Source: JBBATK01 sp044228285
GTDB taxonomy: Bacteria; Bacteroidota; Ignavibacteria; Kapaibacteriales; NICIL-2
Assembly: GCA_044228285.1 (NCBI GenBank)
Contig: JBGAVD010000001.1
Location: 868,001-932,000 of the forward strand
Direction: 5' to 3'
Length of the DNA: 64,000 nucleotides
In this document: positions 52,406 through 62,329 of the stretch, piece by piece
Layout of the letters: each line of letters begins with the position of its first letter
How positions within the stretch are numbered: the stretch's first letter is position 1
The notes under the pieces: generated by a model
Seen by the model: only the letters and a program-made list of their open reading frames with translations
Told to the model about the DNA's origin: nothing
Database searches by the model: none
Position numbers and translations under genes: made by a program

Positions 52406-53087
52406 TCCCTCATTTCACCACATTTCTTCTACCTCAACACTGGCGCATACGCTGCCAAGTCGTTACCTGATTGCTCCATGCAAAGGAGCAGCTTGGCTGC
52501 GTTCACTTCTGTCAAGCTGCAAAGAGAGGGAAACCTTCTGTTCTGTAAGGGATAAGCGGCGCGCGCAGCGCGACGGTTGATAAAGAGCAATTCTGATAAC
52601 CCAGAGACTCCGTTCACAGCTAAGCAGCAGCCTCTCCAAAGTGATCGATAGTGATCCCACCCAGGTTATTTCTATGAAGTTCAATAAGAACTGTTTCGCG
52701 AGAGCGTGACGAGCACTCCATTGTTCTTTGCGGAGTGCCATGACTATGTGTTCTAGAGTATGGAAGATCACAGTCCGCAGCTTTTTCCACAGAGTTGTCC
52801 ACATGTTCTCCAGATGCCTACGAAGCTATGCTTCCAACCTAATTGAGTTTGAGAAAGTGGAAGCTCGCTAATTAAGACAGTACTCTCTGATTTCTAGAAG
52901 CGTATTCTCAGTCCTGAATTAACAAGAACTAGGGGATTTACGTAGTGGCTTTGGGTCAAAATTACGTGTGTCTACTGAAGCATAGGGTATGGCTCGGGAG
53001 CTACTTTCACTAAAGATAATTGAGCGAGTATAGAACTCGTGAGTTTCATCTGGCGTCGCAGGATAGGCGCTTAACTGTTGGAGTAGA
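52406..53087. other. 682-base spacer between bshA and the giant surface genes
   Basis: The longest gene-free stretch of the window. The minus-strand frames (52463-52804 and 52919-53107) have no family resemblance or export signal and I do not call them. A short CGCGC/GCGCG palindrome lies at 52562-52572. No tRNA or CRISPR is seen. It presumably contains the promoter for the gene at 53088. Confidence 0.5.
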
Positions 53088-56000
53088 ATGAAGCCGATCA
53101 CCCTCATCGTAGTGTTTGTTTTGTGCCTCGTTTCGTCAAGTGCACAATTCTCAGGATCATATCAGAATCCTGCTACAAAAGCCATTTCATACAACGCCGC
53201 ATGCGGCTGCCTCAATGTAGCTAGTTCAGCTGCACTATCAGTTGGCGATCGCGTTCTCCTGGTACAAATGCAGGGAGCTTCGCTTAGCCTTGAGAGTACA
53301 GACAACTTCGGCTACCCACAAACACCAGCAGCTGCCGGCAAATTTGAATTCAATACTGTTCGTGCACTGAATGCGAACAGCGTGACGCTCGCATTCAGTC
53401 TTCGCAATACCTACGACTTTCAAAACGGTTCGGTTCAGCTTGTAAAAGTTATGAGCGGAGCAGACATTACACTCGGCTCTCTTCAAGCTTCGAAGTGGGA
53501 TGGCGTAACAGGTGGTATCATCGTTGCTGAAGCAACAAACAGCATCACGGTCAATGGTGTCCTCGATGCCAGCGGATGTGGCTTTCGTGGTGCACAGAGC
53601 GTTGTTGGAAGTTATAGCTGCGGCATTCATGATTACTATCTGTCGGCTACAAGTACCGATGGTGCTCCAAAAGGCGAAGGCATTTCAATCAATACTCTCA
53701 ACCTTCGTGGCCGTGGTGCATGGGCGAATGGTGGAGGTGGCGGAAACAACCACAACGCTGGCGGTGGCGGTGGATCATTAGCTAAAGCAGGTGGCTTTGG
53801 TGGTTTCGCGTGGGGCAACTGCAGTATCAGAAACGACCAAGCTACTCGTGGCTTTGGTGGTTTTGCGCTCAACGTCAGTGCAAACGATCCACGTGCTTTC
53901 TTGGGCGGTGGTGGTGGTGCTGGACACCGCAATGATAACAATCCTTCAAGCGGCGCAAACGGTGGTGGTATCATTATTCTGGTAGCCAAGACCATCAATG
54001 CTAACGCGGCTCAGATTCTGTGCAACGGCGCTGATGCACTTCGTTGTGAAATGGATGGAGCTGGTGGTGGTGGTGCAGGTGGAACCGTTATGCTGTTGTG
54101 CGAAAATCTGAATGATCAAATCAATATTAGTATTCGTGGTGGTAAAGGTGGCGATGCCCGTAACCCTCATGGTCCTGGTGGCGGAGGAAGTGGTGGAGTA
54201 CTGTACCTCGCACACAACGTTCTTCCATCTGCAATCCAGTGTAACCGTAATGGCGGTTCGAATGGTATGAACTATGAACTTGGTGGATCAGCAGTGGGTT
54301 TCGTAGCAGGTAACTACGGTGCTACCCAAGGTGAAGATGGTAGTATCGTCCTTGCGACTCAACATAGCTCATCAACTCAACCAAGCGCTCGTATCAATCT
54401 TAGTATCGGAAGCAATCATAACCTTTGTTCAGGAAGTTCTGAGCAACTGCGAAGCGTTGTTGAAGGTGGCCAAGCTCCATACACATATTCATGGATGCCA
54501 GTTTCTGCTTTTGTAAATGCAAGTGTTGAGCATCCACAATTCGTTGGTACACAAAGCACAGGTGTTAGTTGCACCGTGCGCGATTCAAAAGGATGCGTTG
54601 CAAGCGATAGTATTCGAATCACGGTAGCTCCAGGTTTGAGCATTGGTTTGGATGATAGCCTTGCTATGTGCGCCGGCTCCGTCGTTACTCTCGATCCCCG
54701 CATCTATGGCGGTTCAGGTGATGTTAGTGTTGTATGGAGTCCATCAACTGGACTCTCCGCAACACGCGCACTTCAGGTAGTCGCCAATCCTACTGTCAGC
54801 ACCACCTATACACTTACTGTTCAAGATCGTAACGGCTGTATTGCTGTTGATAGCGTCTATGTTGCAGTACGTGGCTTTCAGCAACCAACAATTGTTGGAG
54901 ACGATAGTGTGTGTGCTGGATCACAGCATATATATCAATCGGGAATTGTTGGTCAACAACAACTTTTGTGGTCAGCGCAAGGTTGTCTCTCACTTCAAGT
55001 AGATAACAAGAGCAATTCAGCTATCATTGTTTGGGGTAGTGGTTCTGTTGGACATATCTATGTGAGTGGCGATGCGCAGCGCCAGTGTATTGGTAACGAT
55101 GAGCTTCTTGTTCGTATCGTGGCACAACCACAAGTATCGTGGCAAGAACGTAAGGTGCAGATCTGTGAAGGCGATAGTGCAGTTCTCGATGCAGGTTCGT
55201 TTGCTCGCTATGCTTGGAGCACGGGTGAAACCACACGACGCATAGTTGCACGTAAAGCTGGTACCTACTCAGTTAACGTATGGAATAGCTTCGGATGTGA
55301 ATCATCTTCAACCTCGCAGCACCTGACGGTGCTGCCTCGGCCAACTCCTCAGCTAACTCAACGTTCTCTCAGTGGCCCATGTACGGCTGATGAGATCGAA
55401 CTCGATGCTGGGGTGTTTAGTAGCTACTTGTGGTCCAATGGCCAGCGTAGCCGTACAATCATTGTTCGTAACAACGGTGTTTACAGCGTTTCGGTTAGCA
55501 ATGCAGCTGGTTGCAGTGCTAAAAGTGATGAGATCGATGTTCGTGTTGGATCTAATCGCAAGCCAGTACTTTTAGGCAATACGAGCGTGTGTGCACACGC
55601 AATTGAAGTGTATCGCGCTAATGGTTTGCAAGACAGCTACTTCAGCTGGAATGTTGACGGAGCAGAAGATGTTACCTATATGGGTTCACGCAATGATTCG
55701 GTTCGTGTGCAATGGAACTCGCTTTCTCCAATTGGTAAGGTGAGCGTGCAAGAAAACACAACCGCGGGTTGCACTCTTGCGTCGGTGCTTGCGGTAGAGA
55801 TTGCTATCGTTACAAAACCAGTAATCGTAGCAAACAAAACTGAAATCTACGCAGGCGATGTTGCTGTGTTAGATGCTGGTGCAGGATACAGCAGCTATTT
55901 ATGGACAAGCGGTGAAACAACGCAAACCATTCAAGTAAAGAGCGAATGCCTTGTGCAGGTAAGCGTCACTAATCAAAAAGGCTGTAGTGAGATCTCTAAG

Positions 56001-57104
56001 CCGCTCCACATTGTTGTTCGTCCCGTAGATGAAGCTCGCGTGCAAGCTACCCGTTTGAAAGTGTGTGAAGGCGAGACTATTAGTCTCAGTGCTCGCAGCA
56101 GCGTTGGTACTATCAAGTGGAATACAAAAGAACAAGGTGCTTCAATCGTGGTCCGCACGAGTGGACAGTACTTTTATTCGGTTCACTATACCAATGGAAA
56201 AGTTGTTTGGTCAGATACTGTGAATACTGAAGTCGTCCGTATGGAGAAGCCAGAGATTCGTCGCCAAGCGAAACTTCTGGTAGCACCACAAGCAGCATCG
56301 TACCAATGGTTTCTCAATGGTGTTGAGATTCCAGGTGCAACTGCAGGTGAGTATGCAGCATCCGTTGATGGCCGCTACTCAGTACTGTGCACCAACGAAC
56401 TCGGTTGTACGGCGATGTCCGACAACTATTCATTTCAAACTGTTGTTCGTATGCGCCTAAGCGTTCCAAAGCTTGAGGCTGCAGCTGGTACAGAGATTCG
56501 TGTTCCGGTGCAAGTGTCTTTCCGTGACAACACAGTGCTAAGTATGCCAATGAAAGTAGAATTCCGCCTACGTGTTCGATCCAATGCTCTTGCGCTTCGC
56601 GATGGGTCATTTGAGCATGACTATGATAATGGCGACCTCGTGATCAAAGTATCAAGTCTTGTTACCAACAATAGCGTTATCGAAGTTCCATGTCTAGTAC
56701 TTGCATCAGACAGCACTGAGGTTAGTATTGGCTTAGAAACAGTACAGACCGCAGATAGCACGGATTGTCAGTTGCAAAGCGGCAGTCTGAAAATTGTAGG
56801 TCAGTGTGGCCGTAGTCAAGCAGCAACCATCGACTTCGGCTCAATGCTTCGCATTTCGAAGATTTACCCAAATCCAAGCAGCGAACGCGCAACAGTAGAT
56901 TTCAGTCTTGCTGAGAGTGGTACAACTGTACTTCGCTTGGTAGACCTACGCGGCCGTGAAGTTCGTCGCTATTTGGATGGCTATCAAGAACGCGGCGCTC
57001 ATAGCGTTACACTTAGCGTTTCAGATCTTGAGAGCGGTAACTACAGCTTAGTCCTTGAGGCTCCAAGCCGGACTACAAGCTGTACGCTTCAAGTATTGCG
57101 CTAG
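53088..57104 (+). CDS. giant surface protein with Gly-rich region, Ig-like modules and T9SS sorting domain
   Basis: A 1338-residue exported protein. Signal peptide 1-19 (ending SSSAQ). Residues about 20-205 form a beta domain; about 207-374 is glycine-rich (GGGGGNNHNAGGGGG; GGFGGFAWG). From about 440 it consists of Ig/PKD-like units (YTYSWMPVSAF; SVVWSPSTGLSAT), then four modules of one type (about 690-1080; LDAGSFARYAWSTGETTRRI, LDAGVFSSYLWSNGQRSRTI, LDAGAGYSSYLWTSGETTQT), an unknown cohesin-like domain (about 1120-1245) and a T9SS type A sorting domain (KIYPNPSSERATVDF to the end). Adhesion or surface coating is inferred. GGAG precedes the ATG and a strong terminator follows. Confidence 0.88.
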   Translation: MKPITLIVVFVLCLVSSSAQFSGSYQNPATKAISYNAACGCLNVASSAALSVGDRVLLVQMQGASLSLESTDNFGYPQTPAAAGKFEFNTVRALNANSVTLAFSLRNTYDFQNGSVQLVKVMSGADITLGSLQASKWDGVTGGIIVAEATNSITVNGVLDASGCGFRGAQSVVGSYSCGIHDYYLSATSTDGAPKGEGISINTLNLRGRGAWANGGGGGNNHNAGGGGGSLAKAGGFGGFAWGNCSIRNDQATRGFGGFALNVSANDPRAFLGGGGGAGHRNDNNPSSGANGGGIIILVAKTINANAAQILCNGADALRCEMDGAGGGGAGGTVMLLCENLNDQINISIRGGKGGDARNPHGPGGGGSGGVLYLAHNVLPSAIQCNRNGGSNGMNYELGGSAVGFVAGNYGATQGEDGSIVLATQHSSSTQPSARINLSIGSNHNLCSGSSEQLRSVVEGGQAPYTYSWMPVSAFVNASVEHPQFVGTQSTGVSCTVRDSKGCVASDSIRITVAPGLSIGLDDSLAMCAGSVVTLDPRIYGGSGDVSVVWSPSTGLSATRALQVVANPTVSTTYTLTVQDRNGCIAVDSVYVAVRGFQQPTIVGDDSVCAGSQHIYQSGIVGQQQLLWSAQGCLSLQVDNKSNSAIIVWGSGSVGHIYVSGDAQRQCIGNDELLVRIVAQPQVSWQERKVQICEGDSAVLDAGSFARYAWSTGETTRRIVARKAGTYSVNVWNSFGCESSSTSQHLTVLPRPTPQLTQRSLSGPCTADEIELDAGVFSSYLWSNGQRSRTIIVRNNGVYSVSVSNAAGCSAKSDEIDVRVGSNRKPVLLGNTSVCAHAIEVYRANGLQDSYFSWNVDGAEDVTYMGSRNDSVRVQWNSLSPIGKVSVQENTTAGCTLASVLAVEIAIVTKPVIVANKTEIYAGDVAVLDAGAGYSSYLWTSGETTQTIQVKSECLVQVSVTNQKGCSEISKPLHIVVRPVDEARVQATRLKVCEGETISLSARSSVGTIKWNTKEQGASIVVRTSGQYFYSVHYTNGKVVWSDTVNTEVVRMEKPEIRRQAKLLVAPQAASYQWFLNGVEIPGATAGEYAASVDGRYSVLCTNELGCTAMSDNYSFQTVVRMRLSVPKLEAAAGTEIRVPVQVSFRDNTVLSMPMKVEFRLRVRSNALALRDGSFEHDYDNGDLVIKVSSLVTNNSVIEVPCLVLASDSTEVSIGLETVQTADSTDCQLQSGSLKIVGQCGRSQAATIDFGSMLRISKIYPNPSSERATVDFSLAESGTTVLRLVDLRGREVRRYLDGYQERGAHSVTLSVSDLESGNYSLVLEAPSRTTSCTLQVLR

Positions 57105-57179
57105 TTCAGTATGAGTGGCTTAGAGCAGACTACCAACGTAGCTGCCAAGGCTTCAAAGAAGATTTTTCCTCCAACAGGG

Positions 57180-57222
57180 AACCCGCGCGCCGTAGGGATG
57201 TGGCAGCGGGTTATTTTTTTTT
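57180..57222 (+). terminator. rho-independent terminator after the giant surface gene
   Basis: AACCCGC and GCGGGTT form a 7-bp stem around a 19-base loop, followed by A and nine T. The loop contains CCGTAGG. Confidence 0.85.
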
Positions 57223-57301
57223 ATAGCATCTGGTCACGTTCATTGAAAATGAAGGTGATATATTCGTGAAAGGGTTGGTAGTGTCAAGCGGAGGCTAAGG
57301 G

Positions 57302-60300
57302 ATGCGTGTGAGATGGAGAATTCTCATTCTATGTAGCTGTTTTTTCAATCTGAGCGCATTGGTGTTTGGGCAGGATCTGTCACATCTTGAGCGAGGATCA
57401 GCATGCATCATTGAAAATCGCGGACAGGTCGATCAGCGAGATTTCAGCCTTGGCGCAGTGCGCTATTATGCTCATTTGAATGGCATCGATGTGTACTTCT
57501 GTGATGCCGGGTTTTCGTATGTCTACAGCACACGAGACAGCGGACAGACGCGTATCGGAGTGGAGAAAAAAAACAAGCCTGGGTTTCGACTGCATCGCCT
57601 TGATCTGCGTTTTTTGAATTCTGGTGCTATTACCACCCTTAAAGCTGACAAGCGACTTGCCGCAAGCTTTCACTTTCAACGTGCACATCTTCGGACATCA
57701 CTGAACGATCTACCAGCATTCGAGGAGCTCAGCTATCTCAATGTGTTTCCAGGTGTAGACCTACGATTTCATCTTGTGAATGGCGCTTTGAAGTACGACT
57801 ACCTCGTACATCCAGGAGCTGATCCCTCGAATATCAAGCTTCAAGTTGAGCAAGCTGAAAGGGTGGAGATCAATGTGAATGGACAATTGGTTTTTAAGAA
57901 AAGTAATGTAGAGGTTAAAGACGATGCGCCTATTGCATGGCAACAATCTCATTCTCATCCTCAAGAGTCTGTGCCTGTGCGCTTTGCCCTCTCATCCACA
58001 TCGATCATTGGATACGAGCTTTACAAAGACTACGATAAGAGTCGTGAGTTGGTCATAGATCCTGCAATAACCTGGTCGACCTTTCTTGGAGGCAGAAAGA
58101 CGGATGAAATCAATGACGTATGCTTAGATCATCAAGGCCGTATTGTTCTATGCGGAAACTCAGAGAGTGATGTTTTTCCTGGCACACTGAGTAACAACAA
58201 AGGAAATTACGATTACTTTATCAGCATTTTTAATCCAGCGGGTGCCTTGATCAGTACGCTGTACGGTGGTTCTATTGATCTAGAAATCGCAAACGCTGTT
58301 TCGGTCGATGCTTCTGATAACATCTTTATTTGTGGCAGTTCACTTAGCTATGACTTAGGTTTTGCGAACAATGTTTTCCAAGCGTTTAACAGCAATACCG
58401 GATACAGCGATGCCTTCATAGCAAAGTTCAACTCTTCACTTCGCTTCACAACGGGAACCTTTATTGGCGGCGGCTCATTCGACGAAGCTTTTGACCTGGC
58501 TATAGACGGTTCGCAGAATGTGGTAGTCGTTGGATATTCGCGCAGCGACAATTTCCCGACGGTTAACGCGCGATATTCTAAGCGCGGAGGTGTTGGTGAT
58601 GATGATGACGCCTTTCTTAGCAAGTGGTCGAACGGATTGAGTTGCCTGTGGTCCACCTATTATGGCGGTACGTCTCAGGATCGCTTACTCAGTGTTACAA
58701 CAGAGCCCATCGCCAATTCGAATATTTATGTGGGCGGTTTTAGTGTTAGTCCTAGGCTGCCCGATCTCAATGGATTTCAGCAAACTAACAGAGGCCTAAC
58801 TGATGCTCTCGTGGGAGTGTTTAGTCCAAGTGGCTCGCCAATTGTTATCACACTGTGCGGTGCATTAGGATATGACGAGATAAAGAGTATTGTTGTGCGA
58901 AACGATAGTCTTTTAGTGTGCGGTTTAACAGATAGTGGATCGAAGTTTCCTGCCTTTTCTAATGTTAACGCGTACGACCATTCAGGAAACATCGCAGATG
59001 CTTTCGTTGCGCTCTTCGATAGGAACCTTCGTGGAAAATGGTCTACGCTTTGGGGTGGAGGGGAAAATGAGTATTTCTCCTCAATGTGCATTAATGTTGA
59101 TGGGACCATTGTCTGTGCCGGATTTACAAACAGTAAGGACTTACCAACAAAAAGACCACTACAGGCAAACCACGGGAACTTTTTGTCGGACCTTCTTTTG
59201 TGTAAGTTCTCTCCCGACGGTTCAAACATCTGGGCCACAGCAGTTGGGGGTGTTGACAGCGAATCACCACGAGCCAGTGTTTGCGTCGACAAGGATGCAA
59301 ACATGTATCTGGTTGGTAACTCTTTGAGCGGTGATTTCCCTCTGGTGAAAGCTGTCTATCCTCAATTGAGCGGTGAAGAGGATGGAGTGTTGCTGAAGAT
59401 ATGTCCTACAACTCCAGTCGTGAACTCAAGCAGTCCAGACACATTGATTTGCGATGGTACCGTTGTTCGTTTGACTGCGGATCCCGGATTGACAAACGTT
59501 GTGTGGAGTACAGCTGAAACGACGCCGTTCATTGACATCAAGAGCGCTGGCTACTATTCATACGTTGCTACCTCAGTTTTAGGATGCAGAGCAAACTCTG
59601 ATACAATACACATAGTCACCCAGTCGAAGGTTCCTGCGACCATTCAATCTCGAGGCAGAACGAAGTTATGTCCTGGCGATAGTGTCCTGCTCTTTACCCG
59701 TGAAAAGTTCGACGGCTATAGTTGGAGAGATCAAAACGATGTAGAGATAGGGAAGTCAGACTCGCTGTATGTAAAATCCCCGGGCTCGTACTACTTGCGT
59801 GTATTAGATCTCAGTGGATGCAGGGATCGTTCCGTGAGTGTCACGATTACTGCTGCAACGAAGCCGTTAACAACGTACTCCGCACTTATCGACTCGAAGA
59901 CGCTTATTGATACCGTGAGGCAGAGTCTTTTGCTCTGCGAAGGACAGCAAGTTGAGCTCCGTATTGGTTTGGGAACGAAGTACTTCGTCTACTGGTCCAA
60001 CGGTGCCTCCGGTCAAGTTTTAAACCCTAGCGTTAGCGGCTCATATGTAGCATTTATCACCGATAGTTCGAATTGCTTGTGGCAAATGGATACAGTTAGC
60101 ATCGTGTTTGCCAAGCGTGCACCTTTAGCAGTTGCGATGCTTGATAGCGTCTGCACTGGTGAGACTGTTCTCGTGTCCACACCATTTATAGCTTCCAGCA
60201 TTCGCTATCAATGGTTAGTTGATGGAGGAACTATTCTTGGAAGTCAGGATTCGAATGTCGTTCGCGTCCAATGGAGCACCTCAGGCCTCAAAACGGTGCG

Positions 60301-61606
60301 AGTCGTGCCTGCGGGCAGTTCTGTATGTGCTGATACAGGGCTTCGAACGATCTTCGTTCAATCCTCTCTCGTTGGAGGCATTAGTGCACCTGGTGGATTG
60401 GAATTATGTGAGGGTGCATCACTCACTTTGAAAGCACCAGCTGGATATGCGCACTACTTCTGGAATAACACTCCTGGTCTCGACAGTTATCAAGCCACCT
60501 TTGCAGGTGTGTATCATCTCCGATTTGATAACGGTAAAGGTTGTGAGGGAATTGACAGTGTTCGCATCGTTCCCGCGATGAGCTATAGTGTTGGGAAAAC
60601 AGTACTGGACTTTGATACAATAATGATAGGGCAACGCAGTCAGTTGCGATTTGTAGTAAGGAACTCTAGTTCCAGTCCACTTCGCTTTGGAGTGAATGCT
60701 TTAGCTGGTGCAAGCTTTGAGGTTGATTCTGTGAGCCCTTTGATGAATGGAGCCATTCCATCGGGGGACAGTGCATGGGTTTATGTGCATTATCTACCAG
60801 CAAATGCGTTGCGAGTCACTGATAGTTTAGTCATTCGCCTTATACAGCCCTGTGCAGACAGCTTTTTCGTTGCTCTGCAAGGAGTCGGCCGAGATTTGCC
60901 ATCACCTCCGGTGGTGCGTTTTCGCTTACAGGATACAGAACTCGATCCCTTGGGTAGTCCGGTGAGTATTCCCGTTCAAGTATGGTTAGAACCTACCACC
61001 TTTTCAGTACCACGCATTGACAGCGTATTCTTTTTGTTGGATTATGCACCACAAATGATGCGCATACGTTCAACCACGAACGGCTTGATTACGAACAGTT
61101 ACAAGCCGGCTACGCAGCGAATGGAAGCATTCCTTCGAGTTGCCGTAGATAGCTTAAGCTCGGATCCCAAACAGATTTGTGTTCTTGAAGCAACGGTCCT
61201 TCTTGGTGATCGAATGCTGGACAGCATGATCATTACCAGTTGTGCCGTTTTCCCTCAGATGCCAAGTGTCTTAGAGGTGGAGAAGGCAGAGCTCAAATAC
61301 ACGAACATTTGTGCATCGGGAGGACTTCGCCTATTAGGAGAAGGCTCGAGTATGAAGCTCGCATTGAGTCCGAATCCAGTTTTCGAGCACGTACATGTAG
61401 AGTGCAGTAGTGCAGAGAAAGGCTTGTACAGACTCTTCATCCACGATATTCATGGCAGCTTACGCTGGACTCGAGAGTGGAATTCGCTGCTAGGGGCAGT
61501 GCAGGAGTTCGATTTTGGTGCTTCGGACTTTGAAAGTGGCAGCTATGTGTTTACGTTTCAAGGACCTACGGAGATTGCTCGCTTGCCAGTTCTTATCATA
61601 CGTTAA
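57302..61606 (+). CDS. giant surface protein with SBBP propeller, Ig-like modules and sorting domain
   Basis: A 1434-residue exported protein. Signal peptide 1-23 (ending LVFGQ). Residues about 30-250 match the DUF7948-type domain that precedes SBBP repeats (IIENRGQVDQRDF, YLNVFPGVDLRFHLVNGALK, YDYLVHPGADPSNIKL). SBBP beta-propeller repeats follow (about 253-700; ITWSTFLGGRKTDEIND, WSTYYGGTSQDRLLSV, WATAVGGVDSESP). Then Ig/PKD-like modules (about 705-1090), a choice-of-anchor D-like domain (about 1094-1197), a cohesin-like domain (about 1200-1345) and a T9SS sorting domain (LALSPNPVFEHVHVEC). GGAGG lies upstream of the ATG. The block order is typical of FCB surface proteins. Confidence 0.88.
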   Translation: MRVRWRILILCSCFFNLSALVFGQDLSHLERGSACIIENRGQVDQRDFSLGAVRYYAHLNGIDVYFCDAGFSYVYSTRDSGQTRIGVEKKNKPGFRLHRLDLRFLNSGAITTLKADKRLAASFHFQRAHLRTSLNDLPAFEELSYLNVFPGVDLRFHLVNGALKYDYLVHPGADPSNIKLQVEQAERVEINVNGQLVFKKSNVEVKDDAPIAWQQSHSHPQESVPVRFALSSTSIIGYELYKDYDKSRELVIDPAITWSTFLGGRKTDEINDVCLDHQGRIVLCGNSESDVFPGTLSNNKGNYDYFISIFNPAGALISTLYGGSIDLEIANAVSVDASDNIFICGSSLSYDLGFANNVFQAFNSNTGYSDAFIAKFNSSLRFTTGTFIGGGSFDEAFDLAIDGSQNVVVVGYSRSDNFPTVNARYSKRGGVGDDDDAFLSKWSNGLSCLWSTYYGGTSQDRLLSVTTEPIANSNIYVGGFSVSPRLPDLNGFQQTNRGLTDALVGVFSPSGSPIVITLCGALGYDEIKSIVVRNDSLLVCGLTDSGSKFPAFSNVNAYDHSGNIADAFVALFDRNLRGKWSTLWGGGENEYFSSMCINVDGTIVCAGFTNSKDLPTKRPLQANHGNFLSDLLLCKFSPDGSNIWATAVGGVDSESPRASVCVDKDANMYLVGNSLSGDFPLVKAVYPQLSGEEDGVLLKICPTTPVVNSSSPDTLICDGTVVRLTADPGLTNVVWSTAETTPFIDIKSAGYYSYVATSVLGCRANSDTIHIVTQSKVPATIQSRGRTKLCPGDSVLLFTREKFDGYSWRDQNDVEIGKSDSLYVKSPGSYYLRVLDLSGCRDRSVSVTITAATKPLTTYSALIDSKTLIDTVRQSLLLCEGQQVELRIGLGTKYFVYWSNGASGQVLNPSVSGSYVAFITDSSNCLWQMDTVSIVFAKRAPLAVAMLDSVCTGETVLVSTPFIASSIRYQWLVDGGTILGSQDSNVVRVQWSTSGLKTVRVVPAGSSVCADTGLRTIFVQSSLVGGISAPGGLELCEGASLTLKAPAGYAHYFWNNTPGLDSYQATFAGVYHLRFDNGKGCEGIDSVRIVPAMSYSVGKTVLDFDTIMIGQRSQLRFVVRNSSSSPLRFGVNALAGASFEVDSVSPLMNGAIPSGDSAWVYVHYLPANALRVTDSLVIRLIQPCADSFFVALQGVGRDLPSPPVVRFRLQDTELDPLGSPVSIPVQVWLEPTTFSVPRIDSVFFLLDYAPQMMRIRSTTNGLITNSYKPATQRMEAFLRVAVDSLSSDPKQICVLEATVLLGDRMLDSMIITSCAVFPQMPSVLEVEKAELKYTNICASGGLRLLGEGSSMKLALSPNPVFEHVHVECSSAEKGLYRLFIHDIHGSLRWTREWNSLLGAVQEFDFGASDFESGSYVFTFQGPTEIARLPVLIIR

Positions 61607-61719
61607 AAAGAGGCGCAACTACTCAATAAATTTCTGTTCATGCCGATACAGAGGAGACAGCGACGGAGATCGCGAAAACTGTCTTCAGGACGAAGCCCCT
61701 ATTCTTCAATGAACGCCGC

Positions 61720-61736
61720 CCATGCCGTAGGTATGG
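61720..61736. repeat. triloop hairpin with GTA loop
   Basis: CCATGCC-GTA-GGTATGG (one G-T wobble) in the 153-base spacer before the small secreted-protein gene. It shares the CCGTAGG core with the loop of the terminator at 57180 and the hairpin at 16101. Confidence 0.6.
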
Positions 61737-61759
61737 AGCTGGTATGAAGAGTCCTGACG

Positions 61760-62323
61760 ATGAAGTTACTCTTAAAGCACTTTTTCAGCCATTTTTCTCG
61801 TCGATGCATCACCAGCGTCTTTGCGCTCCTTCCGGTGTTCGCGTCAATTGTACCCTGCCAGTCGGCTGATAGCGCAGACTATTCACAAAGTCCGCAAATC
61901 ACCATCGGTGGTGATAACTTCCTCGACCTACGAAGCCCATTTTCTCCTTATTTTCGCACTTTGGTTCCCGAACATGCTTTCCATCGTTCAATGAAGATTA
62001 GTCAAAGTTCATTGAGCAGTGTGATTTATTGTTCATTTGAAGGACCTATACTGACTGGACTGTCGGTGAGAGAGGTATCAAGTTGTGTGCAGGGTGCACT
62101 CAAATTCAGCCAGCTTGATATGTACGCGCAAAGGATTGCGAAGAAGGTTTGTGATGGAGCGCTAGCGGATAGGCAAGATTTGCAAGTCCGTTGTTGTACG
62201 CACTCGGCGTATGGAATTATTGGAACAAAAACAACAGTAGTTTTTCGTACAGAATCCTTGTCGTTAAACACTAAGTTGTTCGTCCGAGAGACGATGCCCG
62301 AGACACACACTTTTAGCATCTAA
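61760..62323 (+). CDS. small exported protein of unknown function
   Basis: A 187-residue protein with a signal-peptide-like start (basic MKLLLKHFFSHFSRR, hydrophobic about 16-30, ending VPCQS, where the Cys could also be a lipobox-like residue). The rest is beta-rich with five further cysteines (VIYCSFEGP, SSCVQGALKF, VCDGALAD, VRCCTHSAYG) and no known family. The next giant gene starts six bases after its stop, so both are probably on one transcript; a helper role for that surface protein is a guess. Confidence 0.65.
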   Translation: MKLLLKHFFSHFSRRCITSVFALLPVFASIVPCQSADSADYSQSPQITIGGDNFLDLRSPFSPYFRTLVPEHAFHRSMKISQSSLSSVIYCSFEGPILTGLSVREVSSCVQGALKFSQLDMYAQRIAKKVCDGALADRQDLQVRCCTHSAYGIIGTKTTVVFRTESLSLNTKLFVRETMPETHTFSI

Positions 62324-62329
62324 TCGCAC

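Noticed and set aside
52463..52804. 113-residue minus-strand frame in the long spacer
   Set aside because: No family resemblance or export signal and no supporting neighbour; I could not tell it from a chance frame.
53636..53998. Proline-rich minus-strand frame (PPPPP runs)
   Set aside because: It is the reverse complement of the glycine-rich codons of the surface protein, which explains the proline runs.
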